Counted from the stretch's first letter, positions 1 to 12,689 are shown. The stretch is 64,000 nucleotides of DNA from Paraburkholderia sp. BL25I1N1 (GCF_003002025.1 NZ_PVZB01000009.1:124001-188000), one strand, 5' to 3'. Made by a program: numbers and translations. The notes: generated by a model from the letters alone, not told the origin.

Positions 1-512
1 CTCATGCCGACCCACTGGAACACGATCGGCGCACCGACGATCGCCACCGCGAACGACACGCCGATGCTGCCGCCCACCATCGCCATGGCCTTGGTGCGAT
101 GTTCCTCGGAGGTCAGGTCGGCGATAAACGCGATCACCGCCGACGACACCGCGCCCATGCCCTGAATCACCCGTCCGACGATGATCCACGTCATGTCGTG
201 CGCGCCCGCCGCGACGAAGCTGCCGAGCGCGAAAATCAGCAAACCGGTCGCAATGACCGGTTTGCGGCCGACCTTGTCGGAAACCCAACCGTAAAAGATG
301 TACAGCATGGACTGCGTCACGCCGTACGCGCCGAGCGCGATACCCACCAGCAGCACGTTGTCGCCGCCGGGGATGGTCTTCGCGTAGATCGAGAACACCG
401 GCATGATCATGAAGAGACCGAGCATGCGCAGCGCAAAGATGGCGGCAAGCGACACGGTCGCGCGCAGTTCAGGCGCGCTCATGCGTGAGGAAATGGCGGA
501 CGGATTGGACAT
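1..512 (-). CDS. MFS transporter, N-terminal part (truncated by window edge)
   Basis: Reading the minus strand from an ATG at 512 gives an open frame to the window edge, about 170 residues starting MSNPSAISSRM. It has alternating hydrophobic segments and the major facilitator motif A between TM2 and TM3 (GWVSDKVGRKPVI). The family moves small solutes across the inner membrane by proton coupling; the substrate cannot be read from this part. The sequence resembles the YajR-type drug/solute subgroup. A second in-frame ATG ten codons on is an alternative start. It is divergent from uvrA, a typical Burkholderia arrangement. The C-terminal half lies outside the window. Confidence 0.85.
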   Translation of the reverse strand, partial: MSNPSAISSRMSAPELRATVSLAAIFALRMLGLFMIMPVFSIYAKTIPGGDNVLLVGIALGAYGVTQSMLYIFYGWVSDKVGRKPVIATGLLIFALGSFVAAGAHDMTWIIVGRVIQGMGAVSSAVIAFIADLTSEEHRTKAMAMVGGSIGVSFAVAIVGAPIVFQWVGM

Positions 513-857
513 CGGGAGCGTTCGTAGATTGAGCTGGGCGGCACACCGCGGACAGGCACAGCGGCGGAGCGGCCACGCCCGCGAGGCTTGCCGCAAGACG
601 GCGGGCCGGCAGCGCCGCGGCGTTCGAGCCGACAGCCTTCCTGCATTCCCGCTGGCGCCTCGCGGTGCCTCGTGTTGCCTTGTACTCGCGGAAAATGGCC
701 CCAAGTTAGACGTCTTCCCCGCGGCGCTGGACCGCTGCCTTACAGCACGCCTCGACGCCTCTTCAGGCTGTCAGGAAGCCGTAACGGCGGTCTTGAAAAG
801 TCGTTATAGTAGCAGGTTTAGCCTCTTCCTCTTTCCGCCAGTTCATGGAATAAATCC
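513..857. other. Divergent intergenic region between MFS gene and uvrA
   Basis: About 345 bp without a convincing gene. A TATAGT hexamer near 804-809 could be a -10 for uvrA, but I see no good -35 at 16-18 bp. I looked for a LexA (SOS) box of the CTGT-N8-ACAG type, since uvrA is SOS-controlled in E. coli, and found none convincing. Small frames here have no recognisable protein features. Confidence 0.4.
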
Positions 858-3734
<2,877 letters not shown>

Positions 3735-3767
3735 CGCGGCACAACTCGGTTGGAGACGGAATAAGCC

Positions 3768-4853
3768 ATGGCCAAGCGGAATCAGGCGCGCGACGACGGG
3801 CAAGTGCAGGATCTACGCCCACGCCCGGTCAGGCTGACGAGCGACATGAGCCTGCCGAAGCTGTCGGCGGTTGAGATCGGCAGTTATATCGTGATGCTGT
3901 TCGGCATGTGGGCGGTCATCGAACTCCGGTTGCTCGGCGCGTTGCTCGCCGGGCTGCTGGTGTTCCAACTGGTTCACACCATCGCGCCGCGCATCGAGCG
4001 CCACATGTCGAGCAAGCGGGCACGCTGGCTCGCGGTGGTGTTCCTGGCCACGGTGATCGTGGGCGCGTTGACGGGGCTCACGCTCGGCATCATCGAGCAT
4101 TTCGAGAACGACGTGCCGAGCGTGCAGAAGCTGCTCGACCAGGCCATGCAGCTGATCGACCAGGCGCGCGGCCGGATTCCGCAATTCGTCGCCAACTATC
4201 TGCCGGTCGATACCGAACAGATGAAAACCAAGGCGGCGGAGCTGATGCAGACGCACGCCAACATGTTGCAGCAAAGCGGCAAGACCGCGGCGCGCGCGTT
4301 CACGCATATTCTGATCGGCATGATTATCGGCGCGATCATCGCGGTCGGCGCGCAGAAGCATATGCAGCGTCTGCCGCTATCCACGGCGTTCGTCACACGC
4401 GTGACACGTTTCGCCGACGCGTTTCGCCGCATCGTGTTCGCCCAGGTAAAGATCTCGGCGATCAACGCGGCCTTCACGGGCATCTTCCTGCTGGTAATCC
4501 TGCCGATCTTCCACGACACGCTGCCGTTGTCGAAGACGCTGGTGCTGGTCACGTTCATCGTCGGCTTGCTGCCGGTGATCGGCAATCTGATCTCGAACAC
4601 GATCATCGTCGCGGTGGCGCTCTCGGTGAGCTTTCCCGCAGCGGTCATGTCGCTTGTGTTCCTGATCCTGATTCACAAGCTCGAGTACTTCCTGAACGCG
4701 CGCATCGTGGGCGGACAGATCGAGGCGCGCGCGTGGGAATTGCTGATCGCCATGCTCATCATGGAAGCCGCGTTCGGTCTTCCCGGCGTGGTCGCGGCAC
4801 CAATTTTCTATGCGTACATCAAGCGGGAACTGATCTACTTGCGGTTGGTTTGA
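3768..4853 (+). CDS. AI-2E family transporter (PerM/YdiK-type permease)
   Basis: Inner-membrane protein of 361 residues with two early hydrophobic segments, a hydrophilic amphipathic stretch (about 115-170) and a C-terminal block of closely spaced TM helices containing GLLPVIGNLISN, typical of the AI-2E exporter/PerM family. Family members have been linked to autoinducer-2 export or ion/proton exchange, so the substrate here is open. The start at 3768 has GGAG about 14 bases upstream, rather far. Met28 (3849) is a possible shorter start just before the first TM segment. A strong terminator follows at 4888. Confidence 0.85.
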   Translation: MAKRNQARDDGQVQDLRPRPVRLTSDMSLPKLSAVEIGSYIVMLFGMWAVIELRLLGALLAGLLVFQLVHTIAPRIERHMSSKRARWLAVVFLATVIVGALTGLTLGIIEHFENDVPSVQKLLDQAMQLIDQARGRIPQFVANYLPVDTEQMKTKAAELMQTHANMLQQSGKTAARAFTHILIGMIIGAIIAVGAQKHMQRLPLSTAFVTRVTRFADAFRRIVFAQVKISAINAAFTGIFLLVILPIFHDTLPLSKTLVLVTFIVGLLPVIGNLISNTIIVAVALSVSFPAAVMSLVFLILIHKLEYFLNARIVGGQIEARAWELLIAMLIMEAAFGLPGVVAAPIFYAYIKRELIYLRLV

Positions 4854-4887
4854 GGCGGCGGGAAGCGCGCCACCAGAACGGAAACAG

Positions 4888-4908
4888 CGGCGCTTCGGCG
4901 CCGTTTTT
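4888..4908 (+). terminator. Rho-independent terminator after the AI-2E permease
   Basis: A perfect 6-bp GC stem (CGGCGC / GCGCCG) with a TTCG tetraloop at 4888-4903 is followed by five T. It closes the uvrA-permease unit. Confidence 0.85.
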
Positions 4909-4987
4909 CATTGGCCGCACGTTTACGGAAAACTTGCGGCGCACGGCAACACTCCCATAAGATGCGAACAATTCCCATTTACGAAGC

Positions 4988-6265
4988 GTGTGCCGTGACA
5001 CCCCTTTCCAAGCCCTGCTCCATCGCGACGGCTCGCCTATGAGGCGTCAGCTCGTCCGTCTGCACCGCTGGTTCGGTGTCGCCACAGCGCTGTTTCTGTT
5101 CGTCGCCGGCCTGACTGGCGCGATCATCGCGTGGGACCATGAGCTCGACGCGGCGCTGAACCCAGCCTTCTTCAAAGCCCGCAGCGCCGGTCCGGCGCTG
5201 TCGGGCCTGGAGTTGGCGCGTCGTGTGGAAGCGGCCGACTCGCGTCTTCAGGTGACGTATCTGCCGCTGGCCGCCGAGCCAGGCCATACGCTGCAAATGA
5301 TGGTGCTGCCGAGAACCGACCCGCGCACCCGAAAGCCCTACCCGCTCGACTTCAATCAGATTGCCGTCGACCCGGCCACCGGCGAGATCCAGGGACGCCG
5401 CGAATGGGGCGCCGTCTCGCTCGCGCGGCTCAATCTGATCCCGTTCATTTACAAGCTGCACTACACGCTGCAACTGCCGTTTACGGGCGGCGTGGACATC
5501 GGCACGTGGTTGATGGGGATCGTCGGCATCATCTGGCTGTTCGACAGCATGATCGCGTTGTGGCTGTCGTTTCCGAGCGTCAAGGCATGGCGCAAGTCGT
5601 TCGCGTTTCGCCTCGGGCGCGGCGGCTATACGTTCACTTTCGATCTGCACCGCTCGGGCGGCGTGTGGATCTGGGGCCTGCTGGTGATCGTTGCGCTGAC
5701 ATCGGTATCGATGAATCTCTCCGCGCCGGTGGTGCGCCCCATCGTGTCGTTGTTCTCGAAGCTCACGCCGGACCCGATCAACAACCCGGAAATTCTGCGC
5801 GCCCCGCAACCCGGCGACAAGGTGTTGAGCCGCGAACGTATCGTGCAACTGGCCGAGCAGGCAGGCCGCGCGCAGAACCTCGGCGTCGCGCCGGGCGGCA
5901 TCTACTACGCGGAATTCATGCATGCATACGGCGTCGGTTTCTACGCGACCGGCAACGAGCACGGCGACTTCGGCCTCGGCGTTCCGTGGATGTATTGGGA
6001 CGCGGCCACCGGCAAGCAACTCGGCGCGCAGATACCCGGCAGGGGCACGGCGGGCGATATTTTCGTGCAGGTGCAATTCCCTCTGCATTCGGGACGCATC
6101 CTCGGTCTCGGCGGACGGATTCTGATTAGCGCTGTCGGCATCGCGGTCGCCGTGTTGAGCGCGACGGGACTGCTAATCTGGCTGAAGAAGCTGAGCGCGC
6201 GCCGCCGTTCGGCGCAGAACGCCAGTCTCGCGCGTGAAGCGGGCCGGTCCGCGGCGCGCTCCTGA
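4988..6265 (+). CDS. PepSY domain-containing membrane protein
   Basis: The frame opens with GTG at 4988, but Met18 (ATG 5039, MRRQLVRLHRWFGVATAL) is the more likely start because RRQLVRLHRWFG is the conserved beginning of PepSY-associated TM proteins. There are four TM helices: one near the N-terminus, a pair around residues 165-190 and 230-250, and one at the C-terminus (ISAVGIAVAVLSATGLLIWL). Two periplasmic PepSY-like domains lie between them. Relatives often sit with TonB siderophore receptors and some reduce ferric siderophores, but no iron genes are adjacent here. The function is therefore unassigned beyond the family. Confidence 0.85.
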   Translation: MCRDTPFQALLHRDGSPMRRQLVRLHRWFGVATALFLFVAGLTGAIIAWDHELDAALNPAFFKARSAGPALSGLELARRVEAADSRLQVTYLPLAAEPGHTLQMMVLPRTDPRTRKPYPLDFNQIAVDPATGEIQGRREWGAVSLARLNLIPFIYKLHYTLQLPFTGGVDIGTWLMGIVGIIWLFDSMIALWLSFPSVKAWRKSFAFRLGRGGYTFTFDLHRSGGVWIWGLLVIVALTSVSMNLSAPVVRPIVSLFSKLTPDPINNPEILRAPQPGDKVLSRERIVQLAEQAGRAQNLGVAPGGIYYAEFMHAYGVGFYATGNEHGDFGLGVPWMYWDAATGKQLGAQIPGRGTAGDIFVQVQFPLHSGRILGLGGRILISAVGIAVAVLSATGLLIWLKKLSARRRSAQNASLAREAGRSAARS

Positions 6266-6283
6266 AATGCGGGCAAACAAAAA

Positions 6284-6312
6284 GGCGGCGCCGGAATCAT
6301 CCGGACGCCGCC
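6284..6312. terminator. Bidirectional terminator between PepSY gene and purU
   Basis: GGCGGCG-CCGG and CCGG-ACGCCGCC arms enclose AATCAT. An A-run precedes the hairpin on the plus strand, so the minus-strand reading (purU) has a proper T5 tail. It serves two convergent genes. Confidence 0.75.
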
Positions 6313-6346
6313 TTCCTTACCGAGCCCGCCAGCAACAGCTTTTCGC

Positions 6347-7216
6347 TTAGCGAAACACCACCGACTTGCTGCCGTTCAACACGACGCGATGCTCCACGTG
6401 CCACTTCACCGCACGCGCCAGCGTCACGCACTCCACGTCGCGGCCGATCGCCGTAAGTTGCTCCGGGGTCATGCTGTGGTCGACCCGCTCCACTTCCTGT
6501 TCGATGATCGGACCTTCGTCGAGATCCGTCGTCACGTAATGAGCGGTCGCGCCGATCAGTTTCACGCCGCGATCGAACGCCTGGTAGTACGGTTTCGCGC
6601 CCTTGAAGCTCGGCAGGAACGAGTGATGAATGTTGATCGCGCGGCCGGCCAACGCTTCGCACAGCTTCGGCGACAGAATCTGCATATAACGCGCAAGCAC
6701 CACCAGGTCGGCTTGATGCTCGTCGATCACTTCGAGCACGCGCGCTTCCTGCGCGGCCTTCGCGTCGGGCGTGGCGCCCAGCAGCGGGAAATGATGGAAC
6801 GGAATGTCGTAGCTGGCGGCGAGCTGATAGAACTCCTTGTGGTTCGAGATGATCGCCGGAATCTCGATACCCAACTGGCCGGTGCGGTAGCGGAACAGCA
6901 GATCGTTCAGGCAATGGCCGATCTTCGACACCATGATCACCACGCGCGGCTTGACCGACGCGTCGTGCAACTCCCAGCGCATACCGAACTGCCCGGCGAG
7001 CGTCGCGAACGACTCGCGTAGCGCCCCCAGACCCGGATCGCCGCCCACCTGCTGGAAATGCACGCGCATGAAGAACTCGCCGGTGCGGCTGTCGCCGAAC
7101 TGCGCGGAGTCGAGAATATTGCTGCCACGCTCGAACAGAAAGCCCGATACGGCGTGAACGATGCCGGGCCGGTCGGCGCACGACAGTTTGAGGATAAAGC
7201 TGTGATCGGTCGACAT
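6347..7216 (-). CDS. purU: Formyltetrahydrofolate deformylase
   Basis: Hydrolyses 10-formyl-THF to formate and THF, balancing one-carbon pools and feeding formate to PurT. I choose the ATG at 7216 (MSTDHSFILKLSCADRPGIV), giving 289 residues, the normal length. An upstream in-frame extension to 7372 lacks family similarity. A GGAG lies 11 bases before the chosen start. An N-terminal ACT domain (residues 5-85) is followed by the formyltransferase fold with HHSFLPSFKG and the downstream GATAHYVT and DEGPIIEQ segments of the hydrolase. It ends at the shared terminator at 6284. Confidence 0.96.
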   Translation of the reverse strand: MSTDHSFILKLSCADRPGIVHAVSGFLFERGSNILDSAQFGDSRTGEFFMRVHFQQVGGDPGLGALRESFATLAGQFGMRWELHDASVKPRVVIMVSKIGHCLNDLLFRYRTGQLGIEIPAIISNHKEFYQLAASYDIPFHHFPLLGATPDAKAAQEARVLEVIDEHQADLVVLARYMQILSPKLCEALAGRAINIHHSFLPSFKGAKPYYQAFDRGVKLIGATAHYVTTDLDEGPIIEQEVERVDHSMTPEQLTAIGRDVECVTLARAVKWHVEHRVVLNGSKSVVFR

Positions 7217-7316
7217 GACCTGGGTGACTCCCTTCTTCAATGCGTGGTTTGTTCGGTGTGTCTGGTTCGACGCGGCGCGCTTCGGCATGGTCGTCGCACG
7301 CGCACCGATGCGGCGC

Positions 7317-8180
7317 TCAGGCGAATACCGGCGGCACGAACAACGCCTCGATGCCGGCACACGCGTCTTCATCGATCCAGCGGCGGCGCAACAGGCAATC
7401 CAACGTGGCCAGGCTCGCGTCGACGGTCATGGCGCCCTCCTCGATCCAGCGCGCCGCTTCGTCGATACGCGCGAGCCGGTGTTCACCCACTTCGCCATCC
7501 TGATTGCGCGGCGCGAAATCGGCCGGTAGCGCGAGGTCGTAGATAAAAATCTGTTCGGCCTGCGTGCCTTCCGGCAACGTTTGCAGCACATGCGCAGTGC
7601 GCCCCGCCACGGCGCGAGTGGCGATCTCCTCGGGAATGCCGGCTTCTTCCCAGCATTCCTTGACGATCGTTTCCGCGACGCCGAAGCCCCAGCCGATCCC
7701 GCCCGCCACGACATTGTCGAGCATGCCCGGGTCGGTCGCCTTGGTGTCGCTGCGGCGCGCGATCCACAATTGCGGCGCGCCACGGGGCGCCCCGCTATCC
7801 GCGTATTCTACGACGCCGTTCAGATGCACCGCGTAGGTCATCGTTCCGAAGAAGCGCGACGCCGCGCGCTCGATATACGCGAGCGGCGGCGCATCGAACG
7901 CATTGCGGATCGCGTAGGTCTCGTTGCGCCAGCCCGGAATGCGGTCTTCAGCGGCGAGCGCGCCGATCACGGAACCGAGCGCGGCGCTGCGCAAATCCAC
8001 CGTATTGAATGCGGGCGCCAGAGTCACACGGCCACTGTCGATATCGAACACATCGGGCCAGCGCGCAAGCAATGGCACATCGCCCGTGCGGATCCAGCCG
8101 ACCTGTTCGGCGTCGATACAGAACGGCACATGCGCCTGCACGTCGAAGCGGCGCGCGGCGGTAATGCATGGCAAAGTCAT
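7317..8180 (-). CDS. Nudix hydrolase with N-terminal DUF4743 domain
   Basis: A protein of 287 residues. The Nudix region around 160-182 ends in KECWEEAGIP, matching the REUxEExGU core except that Lys replaces the usual Arg. The Glu expected seven residues earlier is not at the standard place, so the box is degenerate, as in DUF4743/thiamine-pyrophosphokinase-related Nudix proteins. The substrate is unknown; eukaryotic relatives act on thiamine or nucleotide diphosphates. It lies 100 bp upstream of purU on the same strand and just downstream of the LysE exporter, so it may be co-transcribed with it. Confidence 0.85.
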   Translation of the reverse strand: MTLPCITAARRFDVQAHVPFCIDAEQVGWIRTGDVPLLARWPDVFDIDSGRVTLAPAFNTVDLRSAALGSVIGALAAEDRIPGWRNETYAIRNAFDAPPLAYIERAASRFFGTMTYAVHLNGVVEYADSGAPRGAPQLWIARRSDTKATDPGMLDNVVAGGIGWGFGVAETIVKECWEEAGIPEEIATRAVAGRTAHVLQTLPEGTQAEQIFIYDLALPADFAPRNQDGEVGEHRLARIDEAARWIEEGAMTVDASLATLDCLLRRRWIDEDACAGIEALFVPPVFA

Positions 8181-8213
8181 TTAACGCTCCAAACTAATGT
8201 CCGCGCAATCCCG

Positions 8214-8828
8214 TCAATCACGCAACGCGACGCGAATCCCGATTGCGATGAACGTGGCGCCGGCCAGGCGATCGAGCCACACACCGACACGCGGACGGCG
8301 TTTCAGCCAACCGCCGATCATCCCCGCGCACACGCCGAACAGCGAAAACACCACCACGGTCTGCAGCATGAACAACACGCCGAGTTCGAGCATCTGCAGC
8401 GTGACGCTTTGCGTGCCGTGCGGCTGCACGAACTGCGGCAGGAACACCACGAAGAACAACGTCACCTTCGGGTTCAGGAGATTGCCGAGCACACTCTGGC
8501 GAAACACCGCCATCAACGGCTGCGGCGCGCGCTCGTGCGCGGTCGCCAGACCCTGGCTGCGCAGCGCCTTGATGCCGATCCAGATCAGATACGCGGCGCC
8601 GGCCAGTTTGATGACTTCAAAGGCCACCGGCGACGAGCGCAGCAACGCGGCCACGCCGAGCGCGGCGAGCGTCGTGTGAAACGTGATGCCGGCCGCAAAG
8701 CCGAGCGCCGCGACGAGTCCCGCCGCGCGGCCCTGCGAGATGCCGCGTGCGAGCACTTGCAGATTGTCGGGGCCGGGCGCCATGGTAATGGCGATCGATG
8801 TGGCGAGAAACAGCAGGAAGTTGGGCAT
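8214..8828 (-). CDS. LysE family amino-acid exporter
   Basis: Integral membrane protein of 204 residues from the ATG at 8828 (MPNFLLFLATSIAITMAPGPDNLQV), which has AGAAGG nine bases upstream. A longer open frame to 8888 adds only hydrophilic residues. The N-terminal PGPDN motif and five or six TM helices are typical of the LysE/RhtB superfamily, which exports amino acids such as lysine, homoserine or threonine. The exact substrate cannot be told. It ends 33 bp before the Nudix gene. Confidence 0.9.
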   Translation of the reverse strand: MPNFLLFLATSIAITMAPGPDNLQVLARGISQGRAAGLVAALGFAAGITFHTTLAALGVAALLRSSPVAFEVIKLAGAAYLIWIGIKALRSQGLATAHERAPQPLMAVFRQSVLGNLLNPKVTLFFVVFLPQFVQPHGTQSVTLQMLELGVLFMLQTVVVFSLFGVCAGMIGGWLKRRPRVGVWLDRLAGATFIAIGIRVALRD

Positions 8829-8884
8829 CGTTCTTACCTTCTTATGGACGAGAAGAAGTTCACCGCGGCTAGGGCCGCGTGCGA

Positions 8885-9451
8885 TCAATGACCGTCGAAT
8901 CGGGTCACCGTATAAAGCGCGAGGCCGCCCTCGCTGAGCAGCTTCGAACCGCCGAGCTCGGGCAGATCGATGATCGCTGCGCCTTCCACGACAACCGCGC
9001 CGAGGCGCTCGAGCAGCATCTTGCCGGCCATCATCGTGCCGCCGGTCGCGATCAGATCGTCGATGATCACCACGCGGTCGCCCGGCTTGCAGGCGTCCTC
9101 ATGAATCTCGACGGTCGCCGTGCCGTATTCGAGCTCATATGATTGCGCGACGCGCTTGTAGGGCAGTTTGCCCGCCTTGCGGATCGGAATGAAGCCGAGG
9201 TTCAGTTCATACGCGAGAATCGGCCCGATGATGAAACCGCGCGCGTCCAGCCCGGCAATGTAGTCCAGCTCGGCGTCGATATAACGCTGCACGAACAGAT
9301 CGATCAGCACGCGCAGCGACTTTGGCTCCTGCAGGAGCGGCGTGATATCGCGAAACTGCACGCCCGGCTGCGGCCAGTCGGGCACCGTGCGAATGTGGCT
9401 TTTGATGTAGTCGGCCGCATCGAGCGGCGCGCTCGCGAGCGCGTTGGACAT
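8885..9451 (-). CDS. apt: Adenine phosphoribosyltransferase
   Basis: Purine salvage enzyme converting adenine and PRPP to AMP in the cytosol. It has 188 residues, the usual length. The PRPP-binding loop [13 protein letters not shown] lies near residues 127-139, and the preceding FRDITPLL and [12 protein letters not shown] segments are diagnostic. It starts at the ATG at 9451, and its stop lies 56 bases upstream of the lysE-type start. A small hairpin (GGACCT-CAAC-AGGTCC, 9465-9480) lies just upstream of its start. Confidence 0.97.
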   Translation of the reverse strand: MSNALASAPLDAADYIKSHIRTVPDWPQPGVQFRDITPLLQEPKSLRVLIDLFVQRYIDAELDYIAGLDARGFIIGPILAYELNLGFIPIRKAGKLPYKRVAQSYELEYGTATVEIHEDACKPGDRVVIIDDLIATGGTMMAGKMLLERLGAVVVEGAAIIDLPELGGSKLLSEGGLALYTVTRFDGH

Positions 9452-9540
9452 GATGTCTCCGGATGGACCTCAACAGGTCCGATGAAAAACTAAACCGGCA
9501 GCGGCCGGCAGGCTCACTTGCCCGGGACGGAGCGCAAGTT

Positions 9541-11544
9541 TCAGGCCGCGGCGGCGCCTGCGCGCCGGTGCTTCGAGAGCCGTTCCTCGGCCTCCGCCAA
9601 CTGCTCGGGCAAACCGCGCAACACCACGATGTCGCTCGCGCGCAGCTTGGTGGACGGATCCGGCTCGACGCCGCGAATGCCGTGCCGGCGAATCGCCGTC
9701 ACTTCGACACCGATCTCGAACAGGCCCAGGTCCGCGAGCGTCCGGCCTACCGCGTCCGCGTTTTCGTCGACCGGCACCGATTGTAGCCGCACCTGTTCGT
9801 GGCCGTCGTCGTCGTCCACGTCGTCGGCGCCGTGGAAATAGCCGCGCAGCAGCGCGTAGCGTTCATCGCGCATCTCTTCCACGCGACGCACCACGCGCCG
9901 CATCGGCACGCCCATCACCACGAGCGTGTGCGAGGCGAGCATCAGACTGCCCTCGACGATTTCCGGAATCACCTCGGTCGCGCCCGCTGCCAGCAGTTTT
10001 TCCAGATCGGCGTCGTCGACGGTGCGAACGATCACCGGCAGCGTCGGCTCCAGTTCGTGGATGTTGTGCAGCACGCGCAATGCCGACGGCGTATTCGCAT
10101 AGGTGATCGCAACCGTTGCCGCCCGATGGATACCGGCTGCAAGCAGCGACTCGCGCCGTCCGGCATCGCCGAATACGACCGATTCACCCGCAGCCGCCGC
10201 TGCCGCGACACGATCGGGATCGAGGTCGAGCGCGACGTACGACAATCCTTCATGTTCCAGCATGCGCGCCAGATTCTGCCCGGCACGGCCGTAGCCGCAA
10301 ATGATCACGTGACCGCTTTGTTTGAGACTCTGCGTGGCGATGCGCGTCATTTGCAACGACTGCATCATCCATTCAGTCGACGACAACCGCAGCACGATCC
10401 GGTCCGCGTTCTGGATCATGAACGGCGCGGCCAGCATCGACAGCAGCATGGCTGCGAGAATCGCCTGCAGCAGGGTGGCGTCGACGAGATGCTTGTCGAG
10501 AATCAGATTCAGCAGCACGAAGCCGAACTCGCCCGCTTGCGCGAGGCCGATGCCGGTGCGCATCGCGACGCCCGGCGACGCGCCGAACAGGCGCGACAGG
10601 CCCGTCACCATGATCGCTTTCAGCAGAATCGGGCCAACCAGAAAGCCGAGCACGATCAGCGGATGCTCCCAGATCACGCGCGGATTGAGCAGCATGCCGG
10701 TGGTAATGAAGAACAGCCCGAGCAGCACGTCGCGAAACGGCTTGATGTCTTCTTCCACTTGATGCCGGTACGGCGTCTCGGCGATCAGCATGCCGGCGAT
10801 GAACGCGCCGAGCGCGAGCGACAAACCGAACTTGTCCGTGATGAACGCGCAACCCAGCGTCACCAGCAACAGATTGAGAATGAACAGTTCCTGCGAGCGG
10901 CGCCGCGCCACCACGTTGAACCAGCGCGTCATGAAGCGCTGGCCCACGATCAAGAGTAGCGACAACGCCACGACGATCTTGATGGCCGCGACGCCGAGCG
11001 AGCTGACGAGATCTTCCGAGTTGCCGCCCAGCGCAGCGATGACGATGAGCAGCGGCACCACCGCCAGATCCTGGAACAGCAACACGCCGAAGATATTGCG
11101 GCCGTGCTCGGTCTCGATCTCGAGCCGCTCCGCCAGCATCTTGCTGACGATCGCCGTCGACGACATGGCGAGCGCGCCGCCCAGCGCCACGCTCGCCTGC
11201 CACGTGATGTGCACCCAGCGCTCCAGCACGAAGCCGAGCGAGACCGCCACCGCGATCGTGCCGATCACCTGCAACAGGCCGAGGCCGAACACGAGGCGGC
11301 GCATCGAACGCAGCTTGGCGAGTGAGAACTCCAGCCCGATCGAAAACATCAGGAACACCACGCCGAACTCGGCCAGGTTCTGCGCGCCCGCCGAGTCGGG
11401 AATCAGACCGAACGCATGCGGACCGACGACGATGCCCACCGTGAGATAGCCGAGCATCGGCGGAAGATTCAGAAAGCGAAACACCACCACGCCCGCCACC
11501 GATGCCAGCAGCAGGAACAGCGTCATTTCGAGGGGGGAAATCAT
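9541..11544 (-). CDS. Monovalent cation:proton antiporter (CPA2/Kef type) with RCK domains
   Basis: Inner-membrane antiporter related to KefB/KefC and YbaL. I take the ATG at 11544 (MISPLEMTLFLLLASVAGVVV), giving 667 residues. The frame continues upstream to 11595 with a non-hydrophobic stretch. About twelve TM helices (residues 1-380) are followed by a TrkA-N/RCK domain starting near residue 412 with the Rossmann motif GYGRAGQNL, and a TrkA-C domain near the C-terminus (VRLQSVPVDENADAVG). The RCK part suggests gating by a nucleotide or glutathione-type ligand. It is divergent from kdsD. Confidence 0.92.
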   Translation of the reverse strand: MISPLEMTLFLLLASVAGVVVFRFLNLPPMLGYLTVGIVVGPHAFGLIPDSAGAQNLAEFGVVFLMFSIGLEFSLAKLRSMRRLVFGLGLLQVIGTIAVAVSLGFVLERWVHITWQASVALGGALAMSSTAIVSKMLAERLEIETEHGRNIFGVLLFQDLAVVPLLIVIAALGGNSEDLVSSLGVAAIKIVVALSLLLIVGQRFMTRWFNVVARRRSQELFILNLLLVTLGCAFITDKFGLSLALGAFIAGMLIAETPYRHQVEEDIKPFRDVLLGLFFITTGMLLNPRVIWEHPLIVLGFLVGPILLKAIMVTGLSRLFGASPGVAMRTGIGLAQAGEFGFVLLNLILDKHLVDATLLQAILAAMLLSMLAAPFMIQNADRIVLRLSSTEWMMQSLQMTRIATQSLKQSGHVIICGYGRAGQNLARMLEHEGLSYVALDLDPDRVAAAAAAGESVVFGDAGRRESLLAAGIHRAATVAITYANTPSALRVLHNIHELEPTLPVIVRTVDDADLEKLLAAGATEVIPEIVEGSLMLASHTLVVMGVPMRRVVRRVEEMRDERYALLRGYFHGADDVDDDDGHEQVRLQSVPVDENADAVGRTLADLGLFEIGVEVTAIRRHGIRGVEPDPSTKLRASDIVVLRGLPEQLAEAEERLSKHRRAGAAAA

Positions 11545-11705
11545 CGGCAAAAACGCATCGGTAAAGCGTCCTCGTTCGTCAGCGGAACCGCGCACGAGAA
11601 ACGCCGTGCGACAAGGTTGAGGGGCCGTTAAAGGCAGCGATAAAGACAGCGGCTCGGCACAGCAGGCCCGGCGCGGCGAACAGGCGCCTTTGCTATACTT
11701 CGCGA

Positions 11706-12689
11706 ATGATAGCGAAAATCAATGGCGACCGGGCACTCGCGCTCGCTCGCGACGTGCTCGACATCGAAGCGGACGCCGTGCGCGCGCTTCGCGATCAACT
11801 CGACGATGGTTTCGTCGGGGCGGTCGACTTCATCCTGGGTTGTCGCGGGCGCGTGGTCGTTTCCGGCATCGGCAAATCCGGCCACGTGGCCCGCAAGCTC
11901 GCGGCCACGCTCGCCAGCACCGGCACGCCGGCATTCTTCGTGCATCCCGCTGAAGCCAGCCACGGCGACCTCGGCATGGTCACCGCCGAGGACGTGTTCC
12001 TCGCACTGTCCAATTCCGGTGAAACCGAAGAACTCGTGGCGATTCTGCCGCTCATCAAGCGGCTCGGCGCGAAGCTGATTGCCATGACGGGCCGTCCGTC
12101 ATCGAGTCTCGCACAACTGGCCGACGTGCACCTGAATTCCGGCGTAGCGAAAGAAGCCTGCCCGATGAATCTTGCGCCCACCGCCAGCACCACCGCCGCG
12201 CTCGCGCTCGGCGATGCGCTTGCGGTCGCGGTGCTCGACGCGCGCGGCTTCGGCCGCGACGACTTCGCGCGCTCGCATCCGGGCGGCGCACTCGGCCGGC
12301 GCCTGCTCACTTATGTCCGCGACGTCATGCGTACCGGCGACCAGGTGCCGAAGGTCACGCCCGACGCAACCGTGCGCGACGCGCTGTTTCAGTTGACCGC
12401 CAAGCGTATGGGCATGACCGCGATCGTCGATCAGGATGAGCGCGTCGCCGGCATCTTTACCGACGGCGACCTGCGCCGCGTGCTCGAACGCGACGGCGAT
12501 TTCCGCGAACTGTCGATCGCCTCGGTCATGACCGCCGGCCCGCGCACCATCGGTCCGGATCAACTCGCGGTGGAAGCCGTGGAACTGATGGAGCGCCACC
12601 GGATCAATCAGATGCTGGTCGTCGACGAAGCAGGCAAGCTGATCGGCGCACTCAACATGCACGACCTGTTCTCGAAGAAGGTGATCTGA
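11706..12689 (+). CDS. kdsD: Arabinose-5-phosphate isomerase (KdsD/KpsF)
   Basis: Converts ribulose-5-phosphate to arabinose-5-phosphate, the first step towards Kdo of LPS. At 327 residues it is the usual length. The SIS sugar-isomerase domain comes first (GRVVVSGIGKSGHVARKL near residue 45; SNSGETEEL), followed by two CBS domains (about 205-327). Its stop overlaps the kdsC start by one base (TGATG), so the two are translationally coupled. A TATACT hexamer just upstream (about 11694-11699) may be the -10 of the whole lpt operon. Confidence 0.97.
   Translation: MIAKINGDRALALARDVLDIEADAVRALRDQLDDGFVGAVDFILGCRGRVVVSGIGKSGHVARKLAATLASTGTPAFFVHPAEASHGDLGMVTAEDVFLALSNSGETEELVAILPLIKRLGAKLIAMTGRPSSSLAQLADVHLNSGVAKEACPMNLAPTASTTAALALGDALAVAVLDARGFGRDDFARSHPGGALGRRLLTYVRDVMRTGDQVPKVTPDATVRDALFQLTAKRMGMTAIVDQDERVAGIFTDGDLRRVLERDGDFRELSIASVMTAGPRTIGPDQLAVEAVELMERHRINQMLVVDEAGKLIGALNMHDLFSKKVI

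Noticed and set aside
600..857. LexA (SOS) box upstream of uvrA
   Set aside because: No CTGT-N8-ACAG-type palindrome with acceptable match was found, although uvrA is SOS-controlled in some bacteria.
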